From the NCBI RefSeq assembly GCF_964275005.1, contig NC_092688.1, positions 25,894,934-25,958,933 on the forward strand: 64,000 bases of DNA. Direction: 5' to 3'. The stretch comes from Diadema setosum. Its lineage: Eukaryota; Echinodermata; Echinoidea; Diadematoida; Diadematidae. A program made the translations under genes and the position numbers. How positions within the stretch are numbered: position 1 is the stretch's first letter; the number at the start of each line of letters is the position of its first letter. Shown here piece by piece: positions 29,206 through 41,811 of the stretch. The notes under the pieces were generated by a model. It was not told where the DNA came from, ran no database searches, and saw only the letters and a program-made list of their open reading frames with translations.

Positions 29206-30847
29206 AGGTCTTGTACTTTCAATGTAGATACAACATCCGATTGAACATTTCAGATTGAAGTTTAGAAATATTATGTACAAGATTGTTGTTGAATACAGTA
29301 TTACAGAAAGGATTCTAAGAACTCTATCATTTACATGATGTTTGACCATATTGTGCAATCATTCCTGCCATGATTTTGAATGTAGTCCCACTCTGGCATA
29401 TTCATGTATGCTCTTTACATTATTAGTCCAGAGAACTGCAAACATTGTGAAATATAGTTATCATAAATAATCACCTTGTTATAAAAATGACTGGAAAATG
29501 TGAGATTGATTATGGTTCTTTCAGACCCCATAGAGTGTGGTCTTACTTTCACTCTGCTCTCATCATGTTTGTAGCTGACCATCAGTGAATGATGTTGGTC
29601 AAATAGTTCTCCCCTCCCCCCCCCCCCCCCTCTTCATGTATATAGATTTGGTCTGCCAGGAATGTTATGCTTCATTTTGTGTCACCAAATTGATGCAAGC
29701 AATACATGTAGATTGTTCCCAGAGTGTGCAACGGGTGACTGAATCATTGGATCCATTTTCTTTAAGCAGTTGAAGACGTATCATGAGGATACCATGTACA
29801 ATTTGTAATGGGAAGGTTGGCCTGACTGGGATATAGACTTGTATTCTGGAATCCCCATTGTGAATTGTGTACAGCTTTATCACTGTTCTCTGATCTCTGT
29901 GCACATAGACATACAACCAAAGAATCTTGACTGGAGTCGAGTGTTGTTAGTGCGAGTACACTTTGATACACATATTCGCTGACAGGCAGTTCTATCTAGC
30001 AGGTCTGCGTTAGTGTTAGTTTTCATAGATACTGCCATGGGCAGCCAATGAAGAATGCTTCAATCAGGCAAACACTCCCTGCACCTCTCCCCGCGCTTTC
30101 GGATCTTGAACAATAGCCAATCAGCACTGGTGTGTGAACTGTTTAAACCTGTGGTAACTGTCACCCGACCTTTCCTAGCCAGCCTCCCTTTAACACGGTC
30201 TCCCTATTATCTGGACGAGATGTCACTGTGATTTTTATTTTTTTCAATCTAATAATTACAGGGGAAAGGGGAATTTCAAACTCAAAATTCCTACACAGAC
30301 TCTCATGAATTGCATCGCGTTTCCAACATAAATAACATACAAATTTTATCTAAATAACATGCATTCAGACATTCACTACCCCCCAAAAACAGCAAAATCA
30401 TGGACAGAAAGCTTTTCATTGTTAAAATCAGGGCACCCCACACAATACAGGTGATTAATTATTGAGCAAATTATCAGAAAATTCTGAATGCAGACCAGCT
30501 GACAAGAACATGACATGTTCACACGACATTGATACATGTACATGTAGCTACTACCATTGGGTAGGCAGCTGCGTGTATTAAACATTGACTCTCCCATATC
30601 TGGCCCTTATAAATGCGGCCGAGCGCGGTCCCGACATGTCCGGATAGGAGAGGTACGTGGTTACACAGACTTCCAGGGCAAAACATCTGCTCAAATAATG
30701 TCTATCTAATATCTAAATGAGATTCCCTAATTGTATCTTATTTCATGTGTTTGTTTTTGTGTTTTTTTTCACTGAAACTGAAATACCTCTTCATGAACAC
30801 TTCATTGTATGTATTGGTTTATATTGTACAGTGGAAAAAAAAATTAC

Positions 30848-30848
<1 letters not shown>

Positions 30849-30895
<47 letters not shown>

Positions 30896-30910
30896 TGTTA
30901 TACATGTACC

Positions 30911-30943
<33 letters not shown>
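30849..30943. repeat. (TA)n microsatellite, two tracts
   Basis: Two long runs of TA are separated by cacagtgttatacatgtacc. Low-complexity ORFs over this region are artefacts. Confidence 0.9.
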
Positions 30944-30949
<6 letters not shown>

Positions 30950-31335
30950 TATTTATGAAACTCTGTGACTAAGTATGTAATGTGATAACTAGATCAAATT
31001 GACCATTTTTCCTTGGTATTGAAGGTGAATAAAATGGCAATGTATGAAACAGCTCAGTGCATCTCTGTGATATGCTTGACATATGAAGTTGAAGTATTTT
31101 GCTGAAGCCTTGCATTTAAGGGCTTTGATTTTTTACAAGTTTACTTTGCTCTGTGAAGTGTAAGATGGTTAAAGCAAATAGGTACAGTGTATAAGGCTTG
31201 ATAAAAAAACAAAATTAAAAACTGTTTTTGTGTCTGAAGTATGTGTGTGCATCTTGTATTTCAACAAGGCAAGTGCCAAATTGTGTCTCGCTCATTTGCG
31301 TAGAAGAAATTAATGTTTTTTTCTAACTCCCGGAA

Positions 31336-31670
31336 GTTCATTGACCCGCCTATGACCTTTGACCTTGTGGTGACCTTCAACTCCCCAGGGGACATTTACC
31401 ATCCAAGTTTGGTCACAAACGGACAAAGGGATCAAAAGTTATGAGCTATTATCGAAACGCGCCGTAAAAATTTAACATTGGGCCCTAAAGTTTGCTGACC
31501 CCTGTCTGTGACCTTTGACCTTTTGATGACCTTCAACTCTCCAAGGGACATCTACCATCCAAGTTTGGTCACAAACTGACAAAGGGATAAAAAGTTATGA
31601 GCCATAATCGAAACGCGCCGTAAAAACTTAACATTTGGCCCTAAAAGTTTGTTGACCCCTGTCTGTGACC
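31336..31670 (+). repeat. 155-bp tandem repeat with TGACCTTTGACC core
   Basis: Two full units (about 31,336-31,489 and 31,490-31,646) and the start of a third are about 90% alike. Each holds TGACCTTTGACCTT followed by TGACCTTCAACTC, then CCAAGTTTGGTCACAAAC and CGAAACGCGCCGTAAAAA. TGACCTTTGACCT is a DR1-type nuclear-receptor half-site pair. Non-coding. Confidence 0.8.
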
Positions 31671-32231
31671 TTATTAGCATTATTATTATCATCATCATTC
31701 CACAATATTCATAAACATGAAAATTACTGACAAAATACGCTCAGTATATAGGAGTTACCATATAGCACAATAGCATAATAATGTTTTCATTATTTCTGCA
31801 GTTACAAGGAACAAACTGATGGTGTTCTCATACTTAAGATCAGGCACAAAGTCAACGAATTAGGAAGTGAATAAAAAAACATGCAGATTTGTATGCAAAT
31901 GATGACACGCGAGAGGTTAAATTACCTTTTGTAGGGGGTTTCGAGATTTTGTGAGTTCCTACTATGATATCATTAATATTCATCATGTGAACGAATCTGA
32001 TTGTGAGCAACAACGTGAAAAATCCCATGATACTTAGTCTGGCTTCCAGACCCTCTGTCCATATTATTTCGCTATTCAGGATATTGACGCCCTCAACGTC
32101 GAAAACTAGTATATTTTAGGTTGGTTTTGTCCAGAGAGCTGTACAGCTCTATGGTTTTGTCTCGCTGCCTTCGGCAAAGGCGGCGACTTCGTCGCCGCGG
32201 AGTCCAGTTGGCAAAGGGTCTGGTGTTGCGA

Positions 32232-32315
32232 CACGGATTGTCGCCCCTACACGGATTGTCGCCTACTGCTCGGGGCGACAATCCGTGACGAGGGCTGGCG
32301 GCACGGATTGTCGCC
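32232..32315. repeat. left terminal array of CACGGATTGTCGCC (4 copies)
   Basis: Copies at 32,232, 32,250, 32,274 (inverted) and 32,302. Same motif and similar order as the right array, read in mirror orientation. Confidence 0.85.
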
Positions 32316-32619
32316 CGCCCTCGAAGCACATTTTGCTGGGTAATATCGTTCTGGACATAATCATTGAAATACTAACACATAACTTACATGGCTACATCCA
32401 TGCAAACATGCCATGTAAAAAGTCATGGTGAGGTTTCAAGGAAGTGTGTATGTGCGCGTGCACATAATAATTTAGTGACGGGAGCCAGCGGCGGTCAGCC
32501 TAGCTGAAAAGGTTACCAATTTTTATGTATATAGCAATCTAGTACATATGCCCCTAAGTATGGAAATGCACGTCTGGCTGGTCATCGGTGGTGGGTGTGG
32601 CCAGGAGGGCCAAAAAAAG

Positions 32620-33592
32620 GACCCCTCAAAATTAGGCTAGCCTAGCTGGAAAAGTAACACCATGAAAACAACTGGAACTTGTTCGTTACACTTATAGGAT
32701 AAATGAATGACCTTTGCCAGACGTTTTAAGTGGTGGGGGGTAGCCGCCAGACGCTCTTAAAGGCCCAACTCCAGCTAGGCTAGCCTAGCTGAAAAAGTAA
32801 CCTCATGAAAACCACTGGAACTTGTTCGTTACACTTATACAGGATAAATGAATGACCATTGCCAGACGTTTTAAGTGGTGGGGGGTAGCCGCCAGACGCC
32901 CTTAAAGACCCAAAATTTTCCAGCTAGGCTAGCCTAGCTGAAAAAGTAACCTCATGAAAACAACTGGAACTTGTTCGTTACACTTACAGGATAAATGAAT
33001 GACCATTGCCAGACGTTTTAAGTGGTGGGGGTAGCCGCCAGACGCTCTTAAAGGCCCAACTCCAGCTAGGCTAGCCTAGCTGAAAAATTAACCTCATGAA
33101 AACCACTGGAACTTGTTCGTTACACTTACAGGATAAATGAATGACCATTGCCAGACGTTTTAAGTGGTGGGGGGTAGCCGCCAGACGCCCTTAAAGACCC
33201 AAAATTTTCCAGCTAGGCTAGCCTAGCTGAAAAAGTAACCTCATGAAACCCACTGGAACTTGTTCGTTACACTTACAGGATAAATGTATGACCATTGCCA
33301 GACGTTTTAAGTGGTGGGGGTAGCCGCTAGACGCCCTTAGAGACCCAACTTTTTCCAGCTAGGCTAGCCTAGCTGAAAATATAACCTAATGAAACCCACT
33401 GGAACTGGTTACACTTACAGGATATATGCATGGCCGTTGCCAGACGTTTTAAGAAGTGGGGGAGGGGGGGGGGTAGCCACCAGATGCCCTCAAAGACCCA
33501 ATTTTACCAGCTAGACTATAGCCCTGGCTGGAAAAGTAACCTCCTGAAACCCACTGGAACGTGTTCTATGTTTGTATCTCACCTGATAAACA
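32620..33592. repeat. left arm: about 145-bp tandem repeats with AGCTAGGCTAGCCTAGCT palindrome
   Basis: Units recur near 32,632, 32,773, 32,921, 33,063, 33,211 and 33,356, plus a decayed one near 33,510. Each contains the palindrome, then gtaacctcatgaaaacca, ggaacttgttcgttacactt and cagacgttttaagtggtggg. Odd and even units alternate slightly, suggesting growth in pairs. Confidence 0.85.
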
Positions 33593-34440
33593 CTGTCGAC
33601 CAAGGGCGCCGGAAGTGGGGGGGGGGGCAGGGGGGGCACTTGCCCCCCCCCCCCCAAATAAATTTTTTTTTGGGGGGGGCAAAACGAGTTTTTGCCCCCC
33701 CCCCCCCCAATGTGCCCCCTGAAAGGTAACAAATGATACATCAGTTATCTAACGTCACGACCAAAATGAACAATAAAGGCACTTTTTGTCTAAAAATTGT
33801 CAATTCATAGATGAAAAATGAGAAATTTTCGCCCCTGACGGGGTACCTACACATAAGTAGATTTAGTGTAGTTATATAGATGGTAGCTTCGCGTTTTTCG
33901 ATGAGTGTGCCCCTTGAAGCATACTTTTAGTAAACCCTTACATTTTTCCTTTTCTTCTAAGCTTTCTAGCAATGTAAGAATATTTCCATTACTAAAAAAA
34001 AAACACTAAGTTTTATTCGTATATAACATAGTATCAATAAGAATCCATCAGTACCAATGATGCGAACAAAGATTTAAAGGTAGGCATAATGTAATTAACT
34101 TAGAACAATCCGCATTCGAACTGATGCCTCCAACACCTAATTGCATCGCTTAGATTTCATCTGTTACGTACGAAGGCCCAATGCACAGTAAACAGCTGTG
34201 AGATCTGGCTTGTGCATAATCGTGGTGCCCGTCTAGTGCGCGCAACGGTCCTTTTGGCGGGAAAGGATTCGATATGTGACACCAATCAAAATAACGTGAT
34301 AAAAGGTTAATTATCAACAGAGAAGCAGGTTTGCTGGTTCATTCCAGTGTTGGTTCATGCCAGCATTTGTAATCTTCAAGAGGCTCACATCGTTTTTTGA
34401 TTTTCAACAATCTCATTTGCTGTAACTGTGAATCCTGATC

Positions 34441-35169
34441 ATGAAGAAGCACCAGTCTGGGTCAGAAGGGAGGAAACAGAAGGAGCAAAAAGAACTCCAA
34501 GACAACGCGAAAGGATCGCGATCCCTCCTAGCATATTTCCCCCGAGTAAACAAGAAAGAGCCAACAGACACTGCAGAATCAACCCGGGCAAGAGAAGATT
34601 TATCAGAATCACACACAACCCATGAAAACCCTGCCATAGATGATAGCCAGCAGGGACAAAACAGCGAAGGGCCTTTCAGGGAAAAACCAAATCAACCGAC
34701 TTCAGCTAACTTCAAGAAAGACAATCAAGGTAGGCGGTTTCGCCCTGAGTGGTATACCTCATACCCATGGTTAGAATGGGAACAAACTGCAAACAACGGT
34801 GACGGAGCGGCATTTTGCCACGTATGCCGACAAGGATGCCTGCGAAAAATTCCTGGTGGTGGAAGGGAGGAAGAAAGTTTCAGCAAAAACGGGTTTTCGA
34901 ATTGGAAAAAGGCAACTCAGGCGTTCCAAAAGCATGAGCGAAGTGAAAGTCATCACCTACTCGTGTACAAAATGAACCAGATCTGGCATGGGAGAAACAT
35001 TTCTGAGAGGCTTGACCATAGCGCAAAGGAAGAGATGAAAAAGAACACAAAGTATCTTCATGCGATCTTCTCCACTTTGCAGTATCTTGCCAAACAAGGA
35101 TTACCAATTCGAGGACACACTGACCATAACAGCAACTTTCATACTTTGTTGACACTGCGATGTATGTAG
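34441..35169 (+). pseudogene. hAT transposase, N-terminal part with TTF-type zinc finger
   Basis: This 242-residue reading frame starts MKKHQSGSEGRKQKEQ, with a polar disordered N-terminus (1-100), then a TTF-type zinc finger: WYTSYPWLEW (about 103-112), CHVC (about 126-129) and a distal His pair in FQKHERSESHH. After it comes the start of the DUF4371 region (RGHTDHNSNFHTLLTLR). It is cut by a stop caused by a 4-bp tandem duplication (tgta twice, 35,161-35,168); the following frame continues the same protein. In ZMYM1-like hAT proteins these parts form one polypeptide that binds and cuts the transposon ends. Confidence 0.85.
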
Positions 35170-35239
35170 GGACATTGAGGGTTTCGATCGGTGGCTCGAA
35201 AGAAAGTCGTCATGGACCTCACACCAGATACAAGAGGAA

Positions 35240-36811
35240 ATGATTGGCATGATGTCCAGATCTGTGATGCGCGAGTTGGCCGAAGAAATGCAAGGGAAGG
35301 TATATGCGATCATTGCTGATGAAACCACTGACGTGTCCAAGTTGGAGCAACTTTGTATTTGCGTTCGCGTTGCAACAGATGAATTGTTGGTAGAAGAGAA
35401 CGTCCTTGGTATGTACGCAATTGATAGGTGTGACGCAGAGTCAGTTCACAAGACTATCAAAGATGCTCTGATAAGGTATAACCTCCCCATCTCTCTGTGC
35501 CGGGCTGCAAGCTTTGATGGAGCAGCAACATTCCAAGGAAAAAGGAGTGGTGTCGCCAGCCGTCTGCAAGAGGAGAATGAGAGAATCACCACCACACACT
35601 GCCACATGCACTGCATTAACTTAGCAGTCCAAGACATGGTCAAGAATGTGCCAAAGCTCCGTAACTTTCTTACCACCGTAACGGACTTGATCAACTTCTT
35701 CAGGGATTCCCCCAAGCGATGTGCTATAGTCAGAACAGTTGCAGAAGGACTGAGTTCGCCACAAACACATGTAAGGCCACTTTGCCCAACCCGATTCACA
35801 GTCAAATTCAAGGCCCTCAGCAGTCTCAAAGAGCAATTGCAGGTGGTGAAAGAGTCCCTGACAGAAATCGAGAACAGATCAAGTGATCGAGACATGCAGT
35901 CACGAGCCAGTGGATTCCTTAACGCAGTTTCCACTTTCGACTTCACGATTTCCCTCATCATCAGTCTTGCTATCTTTGAACTGAGCGACCGACTCAGTAC
36001 GGCAATCCAGGGATCTCGTGTGTCTGCCGGACAGGGGGTCAGGCTTACAAAGGTTGCTATCAACAACCTGAAGACACTGAGGACAGAGACGGCGTTTGAT
36101 GAAACGTGGAGTAATGCAGTCATCTACGCAGAACGGGAAGGACAGGATGACCCGGAGCTACCCCGACAGCCTAAAGCACCACGACGATATCAGCAGAGTG
36201 ATCCTCATATCTTCAAAACTCCTAAAGATCTGTACCGAAGTGTGTGGTTCGATGCTTTAGACCAAGTAATCAGTGGGCTAGAAGATCGGATTGCATCAAA
36301 GTGCATCCCGGTCTTGTTGGCCACAGAAGACCTCTTGACGACAGCCTGGTCCAAAAACAAGGTATCATCCGAGTCCCTAGATTGTGTGGTGAAGCACTAC
36401 AAAGATGATTTGGATGGCCCTCGTCTTGACGCGCAGTTGCGAGTACTAGAGAATTTGGCGTCGGAAACCTCGACACTGTCCACAGTGTCAACACCTTCTG
36501 TTGACAAGATCATCGACACTCTTGGAGCGACGTCAATGAAGCCGATGATTCCAGAGGTCATGAAGCTAGTGAAGCTGTATCTTATACATCCCGCTACCTC
36601 TGCCTCAGCTGAACGCTCCTTCAGCAGACTCCGTCAACTCAAAACGTATCTCCGTTCGACAATGAGCCAGCGAAGGCTGAACTCTCTTCTGATCTTATCC
36701 TTGTATAAGGACAAGGCAGACAAAGCTGACATGTATGACCTTGTCAATGAGTTCATTTCTAATGGAGACAGCAAGAGAAGAAATACATTTGCTCATCTTA
36801 AAAAGGACTAA
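35240..36811 (+). pseudogene. hAT transposase, catalytic and dimerisation part
   Basis: This 523-residue frame holds the DUF4371/RNase H-like core of ZMYM1-type hAT transposases: YAIIADETTDVSKLEQLCIC with the first catalytic Asp, CHMHCINLAVQDMVK, and a large helical insertion. It ends in a classical hAT C-terminal dimerisation segment (YLIHPATSASAERSFSRLRQ, then LKTYLRSTMSQRRLNSLLIL). It is open throughout to TAA. The homologous sequence also continues upstream in this frame from about 35,165. Apart from the single frame change before it, the enzyme looks whole; expression and activity are unknown. Confidence 0.9.
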
Positions 36812-37055
36812 GGTGTGGGCAGTACGACATTCGAAGTTTGTCCGTTATTTGGTATTTGTTTGTCATTAGCCTTTTCACTGTGTGTTCTTGCTATCTCCAT
36901 TAGAAATGAACTCATTATTATTTTGTTTTATGTTTCATCTAGATCATAGATGTAATCTGTGGGGATCCCGGGGACTGTTGGGGTGAAGTGACTGAGACAA
37001 ACAATATGCATTATACATGTTAGAAGAGTGATTGTATTTTATTTTGTTTTATACA

Positions 37056-38318
37056 GGCACATCTGAATCATTTTCGTAGTGAGAGCTAGCCCATATATAT
37101 TCTTATGTTCTTATAATTACGACAAGAAACAAGATACAAGTTTGATACGATATTGTTTTCAAAAAGTTTAAGTGGCGAAGTATAAGATCCTACATATTTA
37201 TCTCAGTGGTGCACCAGCCGAAGAACATTGTCTATTACAACTAGATATTAGCCGTTGACAAACAGTGATCTTTTCATTCTTTTGTCGTTCCTGGTATTCA
37301 TTCAAGTACAGTAGATGTGCCACACTGCTACTTCATAACATTTCCTTGAAAACACGGTAGAATGTATTTTGTTTTCTTATCACGTAATGTAGCATAATCT
37401 ATAATGTTATGCTGTAGTAATATTTTTTTTTTGTTTTTTTAGTCAGTCCATGATTTCATACAGGCATGTCCATGTTGTATTTAGGCACAACTGAATCATT
37501 TTCGTAGTGCGAGCTAGCCCATATATACTCTCATGTTCTGATAATTACAACACGAAACAAGATACAAGTGTGATATGATATTATTTATCAAAAAGTTCAA
37601 GTGACGAAGTATAAGAGCCTATATATTTATCTCAATGTTGCACAAGCCGAATAACATTGTCTATTACAACTAGATATTAGCCGTTGACAAACAGTGATCT
37701 TTTCATTCTTTTGTCCTTCCTGGTATTCATTCAAGTACAGTAGATGTGCCACACTGCTACTTCATAACATTTCCTTGAAAACACGGTAGAATGTATTTTG
37801 TTTTCTTATCACGTAATGTAGCATAATCTATAATGTTATGCTGTAGTAATATTTTTTTTTTTTGTTTTTTTAGTCAGTCCATGATTTCATACAGGCATGT
37901 CCATGTTGTATTTAGGCACAACTGAATCATTTTCGTAGTGCGAGCTAGCCCATATATACTCTCATGTTCTGATAATTACAACACGAAACAAGATACAAGT
38001 GTGATATGATATTATTTATCAAAAAGTTCAAGTGACGAAGTATAAGAGCCTATATATTTATCTCAATGTTGCACAAGCCGAATAACATTGTCTATTACAA
38101 CTAGATATTAGCCGTTGACAAACAGTGATCTTTTCATTCTTTTGTCCTTCCTGGTATTCATTCAAGTACAGTAGATGTGCCACACTGCTACTTCATAACA
38201 TTTCCTTGAAAACACGGTGGAATGTATTTTGTTTTCTTCTCACGTAACGTAACATAATCTACAATGTTATGCTGCGGTAATGTTTTGTTGTTTGTTTTTG
38301 TTTTTGGTCAGTCCATGA
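37056..38318 (+). repeat. three tandem units of about 430 bp inside the hAT element
   Basis: Units start near 37,056, 37,483 and 37,914, each beginning (a)ggcacaactgaatcattt and ending with gtcagtccatgattt. Copies two and three are nearly identical and the first is more diverged, so the last duplication is recent. They contain cgagctagcccatatatact and a poly-T run. No ORF. Confidence 0.92.
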
Positions 38319-38319
38319 T

Positions 38320-39570
38320 TATTTACTTATGGATATTTCTTGGCATTTGATATTCATCAATTACTAGTTATTTTCACTTTTTTCCCCTGAAAATATGTTA
38401 AAAAGATTTGAGAGGCATTGAAAAGTGCGTTCCAGAAAAAAGAAACTCATAAATCAACTTCGGGGTTGTTGTTTTTTTTCAGAAAACTGTAATGATTTAT
38501 CAGAAAAGGTTTATAAGTACAAAATTAAGTTTATCCTCTTTCTTTTGACACCTAGTTACAAGATGTGTAATGTATTGACCCTGGACAAGCACGGACCATT
38601 TGAAATAGTGATGTCAGAAATGATTTGCGCAGAAAAGCGGTTTAATGGCTTATCGGCGTCTGCCACGTCAGAACAAAATAACGTTTTGAATTTGAAAAGA
38701 CATTCATTAGCATTTCTTTGGTCTCCTTTGTCACGTTTCTTCTGCTTAGACTTCTTAGTCTGACAAGCAAGGGTTTACCAGTCTGAACTTGGTTATATCA
38801 ACTCAACATAATTTTTGACATGCATGAATTAAAGTAGTTGTTCTCATTCATGATTGGTTGGGATATTATTTGTTTGGTATCAAGTGCAAGAAGAGAAAAT
38901 GTTCTTAATGATAAAGCATGGAGTCTGTTTTAATTTTGTGTGGCAATGAAGACATCTAAGACATCTCACCAGGCTGATAAAACAGATTTTCTTTTTATTG
39001 TGACGCACTGTATAATGAAGGAACATTTTCCTTTAGCTACACGTAAGCATGATATGACAAAATACATGTACAATATGGGGTTACTGAAATGACGTTACTT
39101 AAATAAGCTTGATATTGAGAATAGTACTTACAACGTACACTTGCTTGTTGAATCGTTGGATTAAACATTACCTTACATGCCTTACATGATTACATCTGTA
39201 CAATCACTTGAAGAATAATGTGTACTGGCTGATTAAGATGATATTACTTTCTGAGAAATTAAAAAACGTGAGAGAAACGAAAAATTGCAATGATTCTGAG
39301 CTTTCGCTGTCGTCGTTAGTGTGTATGTTTCTGAAAGGAATTTGCATGACAAAAATGACTTCTGTTATTTTGAACCAATGATAGCGTAACACGCAAATAT
39401 CGGACGTGAAAAGCTGTATAAGGTGCTCACTCGCCTTGCCCGCAGGGCACTCTGTATAATGAAAAGTTTTCATAAGTTACGATCATAGTCCTTTGCAGTG
39501 ATTTTTTACTATGTTTAACTCCCTAGAAATTTGGGTTTTTTAAATGCTCTGTAAACGCATTCTTACTGTT
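38320..39570. other. non-coding 3' part of the hAT element
   Basis: AT-rich; ORFs at 38,425-38,763 (+) and 39,204-39,473 (-) show no known pattern. Subterminal G/C-rich block follows at 39,580-39,738. Confidence 0.5.
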
Positions 39571-40500
39571 TTTACAAAAAGTCCCTACCGTGGGAGGGGC
39601 CGGGTATCCCCCATCCCACACCCTCCCCCTCTCGGTCACTTCGGTCCCTCGCCGAGGATCTCACACTGTCACAGAAATGTGCCCCCGTCGAGATTTTGCC
39701 CCCCCCCCCCCAAAACTAAAAGTGTTCCGGCGCGCTTGCTGTCGACATAGTATTCTGGTGTTCTTTCAATAACTTTCCACACTTTTGAGCTATATGACCA
39801 CCAAATTCACTCCTCAGATCATCTAATGATTGCTGTCAAGTGTTAATATTGGTGAAGTCCGACTACGTCAACAGTCAAAAAGTCAATGAACTAGGCCTAT
39901 GCCATTTGAAAATCTCTGTAATCACAAAGTCGATACGTGGACGAGACATCACTTCGCTTTTGCCTTGTTAGATGGTGAATATTAAAGCTTCCGTTTCTAA
40001 TTCATACAGCACCAGCATACATGTCTCAGAATAGCGGTAAAGAAGATTAGAGTCTTTGGCAACAAGTGCAAAATTAAATTCTGTGCCTTATTTGCTAAAC
40101 AAACGTGGTAGGAGGACAACGACCTGTTAGGCAATATGGCGGACCGAGCTCTATATTATTAGTGTTATAGAATAAAGTGACAATGATGTAGTTCTGAAGC
40201 ATACTTTTCATTAGATGCTTTTGCAATGACTCAATGTATACTTTTAATCGAACTAAGTATATATCCATGACTTGCTCATGAATTACGGCAGAACGATTCG
40301 GTGAGGAAAGTTTTCTGTCATGTCATTACGGAAGAAGTGAACGTGTCAATATTTTGCTATTTGTTCCATAATTATTTCTGAAGTGGTTAAATGTATTTTC
40401 CTAAAACATTTTTTTTCTTTTATATAATACCTACGTTGCATCCAAATGCCTATTCGTTGAAAAATGTATGGCCATGTATTCAAAGGTCAAAGATCATAGG

Positions 40501-40891
40501 TTAAAGGGTGTGTACAGTTCTGGTCGAGGTGAGGATTTAGCATTTAACGTTTTGCGAGATATTCAGAAACCACTCTATGAGATGTCAAAGAGCATGCAAT
40601 TCTAAGGGGTATCAAAAGTTTATTTGATGAAAATCGGTTTTGAAATGGCTGAGATATCAAAAAACAAGGAGAAACAAAGAGATCCTAATAAAGTTGTGGC
40701 CTGTCGCCTTTTATTATTATCACTTTTTTGGATATCTCAGCCATTTGAAAACCAATTTTCGTCAAATAAACGTTGAATCCTTCTTAAAATTACATGCTCT
40801 TTCATATTTCATAAGAGGTTTCTCATTATCTCACTTAAGAATGTTCAAAACATGAATCCCCACCTCAACCACTACTGTACAGTCCCTTTAA
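40501..40891. mobile_element. palindromic MITE, TTAA family, complete
   Basis: TTAA at 40,501-40,504 and 40,888-40,891. Ends AGGGTGTGTACAGTTCTGG and the inverse of it (actactgtacagtccct). The halves pair through gatgaaaatcggttttgaaa / gaaaaccaattttcgtc. Same family as 14,930-15,321. Confidence 0.82.
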
Positions 40892-41445
40892 TGGAAGTAG
40901 GGCATACATTGTACAACATTTCTAAGTTGTTGTTGTTTTTTGTTTTTGTTTTTTTTTTTTTGGGGGGGGGGCATGATTCAAAGTGTCCTAAAACCTTGTA
41001 TAATACATGTAGGCCCTATTTAGTTCTGTAGTCACGACTCTTGCTATGTATGATGCCAAACTCTTCCCGCTCATACAAATGCAGCCGTTTCAGGGAAATA
41101 ATGATTGGAAATGCTGAAGTGGTTCATAACAATCCATTGATACTATGTATAGAACAGAAAGTGAATTTGACAATGGTATATGATATCCGCAATTTACTCT
41201 TTAATAGGTTCTATCATCCGATTAATAATGTATAAATTGAATACACAGTAGTCCCCTATTCAGTAACTACAGGTTAAGTTAGATAAGCTGCATTCATTTT
41301 GCACGCGACCATGGCGTTATAGCCAAAGATGATTGAATTCTGTAAATCTCTGTGTGCCTGCACAGGATTGGAAAACGAAACAACTTTCTGTGTATAGAGC
41401 AACGAAACAGAAACTGGTGCTCGCATTATTCTCAGTCACTTTGTT

Positions 41446-41811
41446 ATGCATAATGATGGTCTGCTCATTGCAGTTCCGGAATCTCAGCTTGAGGGACTCG
41501 AATTGATCCCAAATCAGTCGGCATGCGTGTATCACCCAAAACAATATCTGAACACAATTATAACTGCAGTCCTCCATAGTCGGTATTGGTTGCCGATAAG
41601 GACTGGTATCAAGTTTTATTTTCATATTATTTACAGTACCTTGTATTTAAATGTTTTCATCGAAATGCCCGTATACGGTATGCGTATCTCAGTTAACTCT
41701 TTAAACCATAGTTGTAATCTACGTGCCAAGAATCTCATGTTTTCAATAACCTTAACTCCAAGACATGTCGTGATAAGGACTTTAAGACAATTGGCATCGT
41801 CATTATAAAAC
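41446..41811 (+). pseudogene. LINE reverse transcriptase C-terminal fragment
   Basis: A 120-residue frame contains NQSACVYHPKQYLNTIITAV and LHSRYWLPIRTGIKFYFHII. This resembles the IQNxAARxV ... LHWLPVRxRIxFK region that follows the RT domain in CR1/L2 LINEs. The rest is unrecognisable. An old scrap inside element B. Confidence 0.5.

Larger units (their letters stand above)
28140..31335 (+). other. TANGO2 3' flank / probable untranslated region and intergenic DNA
   Basis: No convincing gene. The stretch holds a 120-bp MITE (29,086-29,205), a poly-C tract (about 29,614-29,630), TA microsatellites (30,849-30,943) and an AATAAA near 31,029. The ORFs at 28,227-28,679 and 28,788-29,063 have no recognisable family pattern. 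Confidence 0.4.
33593..39746 (+). mobile_element. hAT DNA transposon with perfect 8-bp target duplication
   Basis: The target duplication ctgtcgac lies at 33,593-33,600 and 39,739-39,746. The element itself is 33,601-39,738 (6,138 bp), starting CAAGGGCGCCGGAAGTG and ending in the imperfect inverse (aagtgttccggcgcgcttg). Subterminal poly-G/C stretches (tgcccccccccc) occur at both ends. It carries a ZMYM1/DUF4371-type transposase (34,441-36,811) and 430-bp tandem repeats downstream. The intact duplication and nearly open transposase argue for a fairly recent insertion. Confidence 0.92.

Noticed and set aside
30717-30972. Ile/Tyr repeat ORFs
   Set aside because: Translation of TA microsatellites.
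32232-32315. CRISPR-like short repeats
   Set aside because: Repeats alternate in orientation with no constant spacers, lie at transposon ends, and the genome is eukaryotic.
33430-33741. Gly- or Pro-rich ORFs on both strands
   Set aside because: They are translations of poly-G/poly-C tracts at the hAT end.
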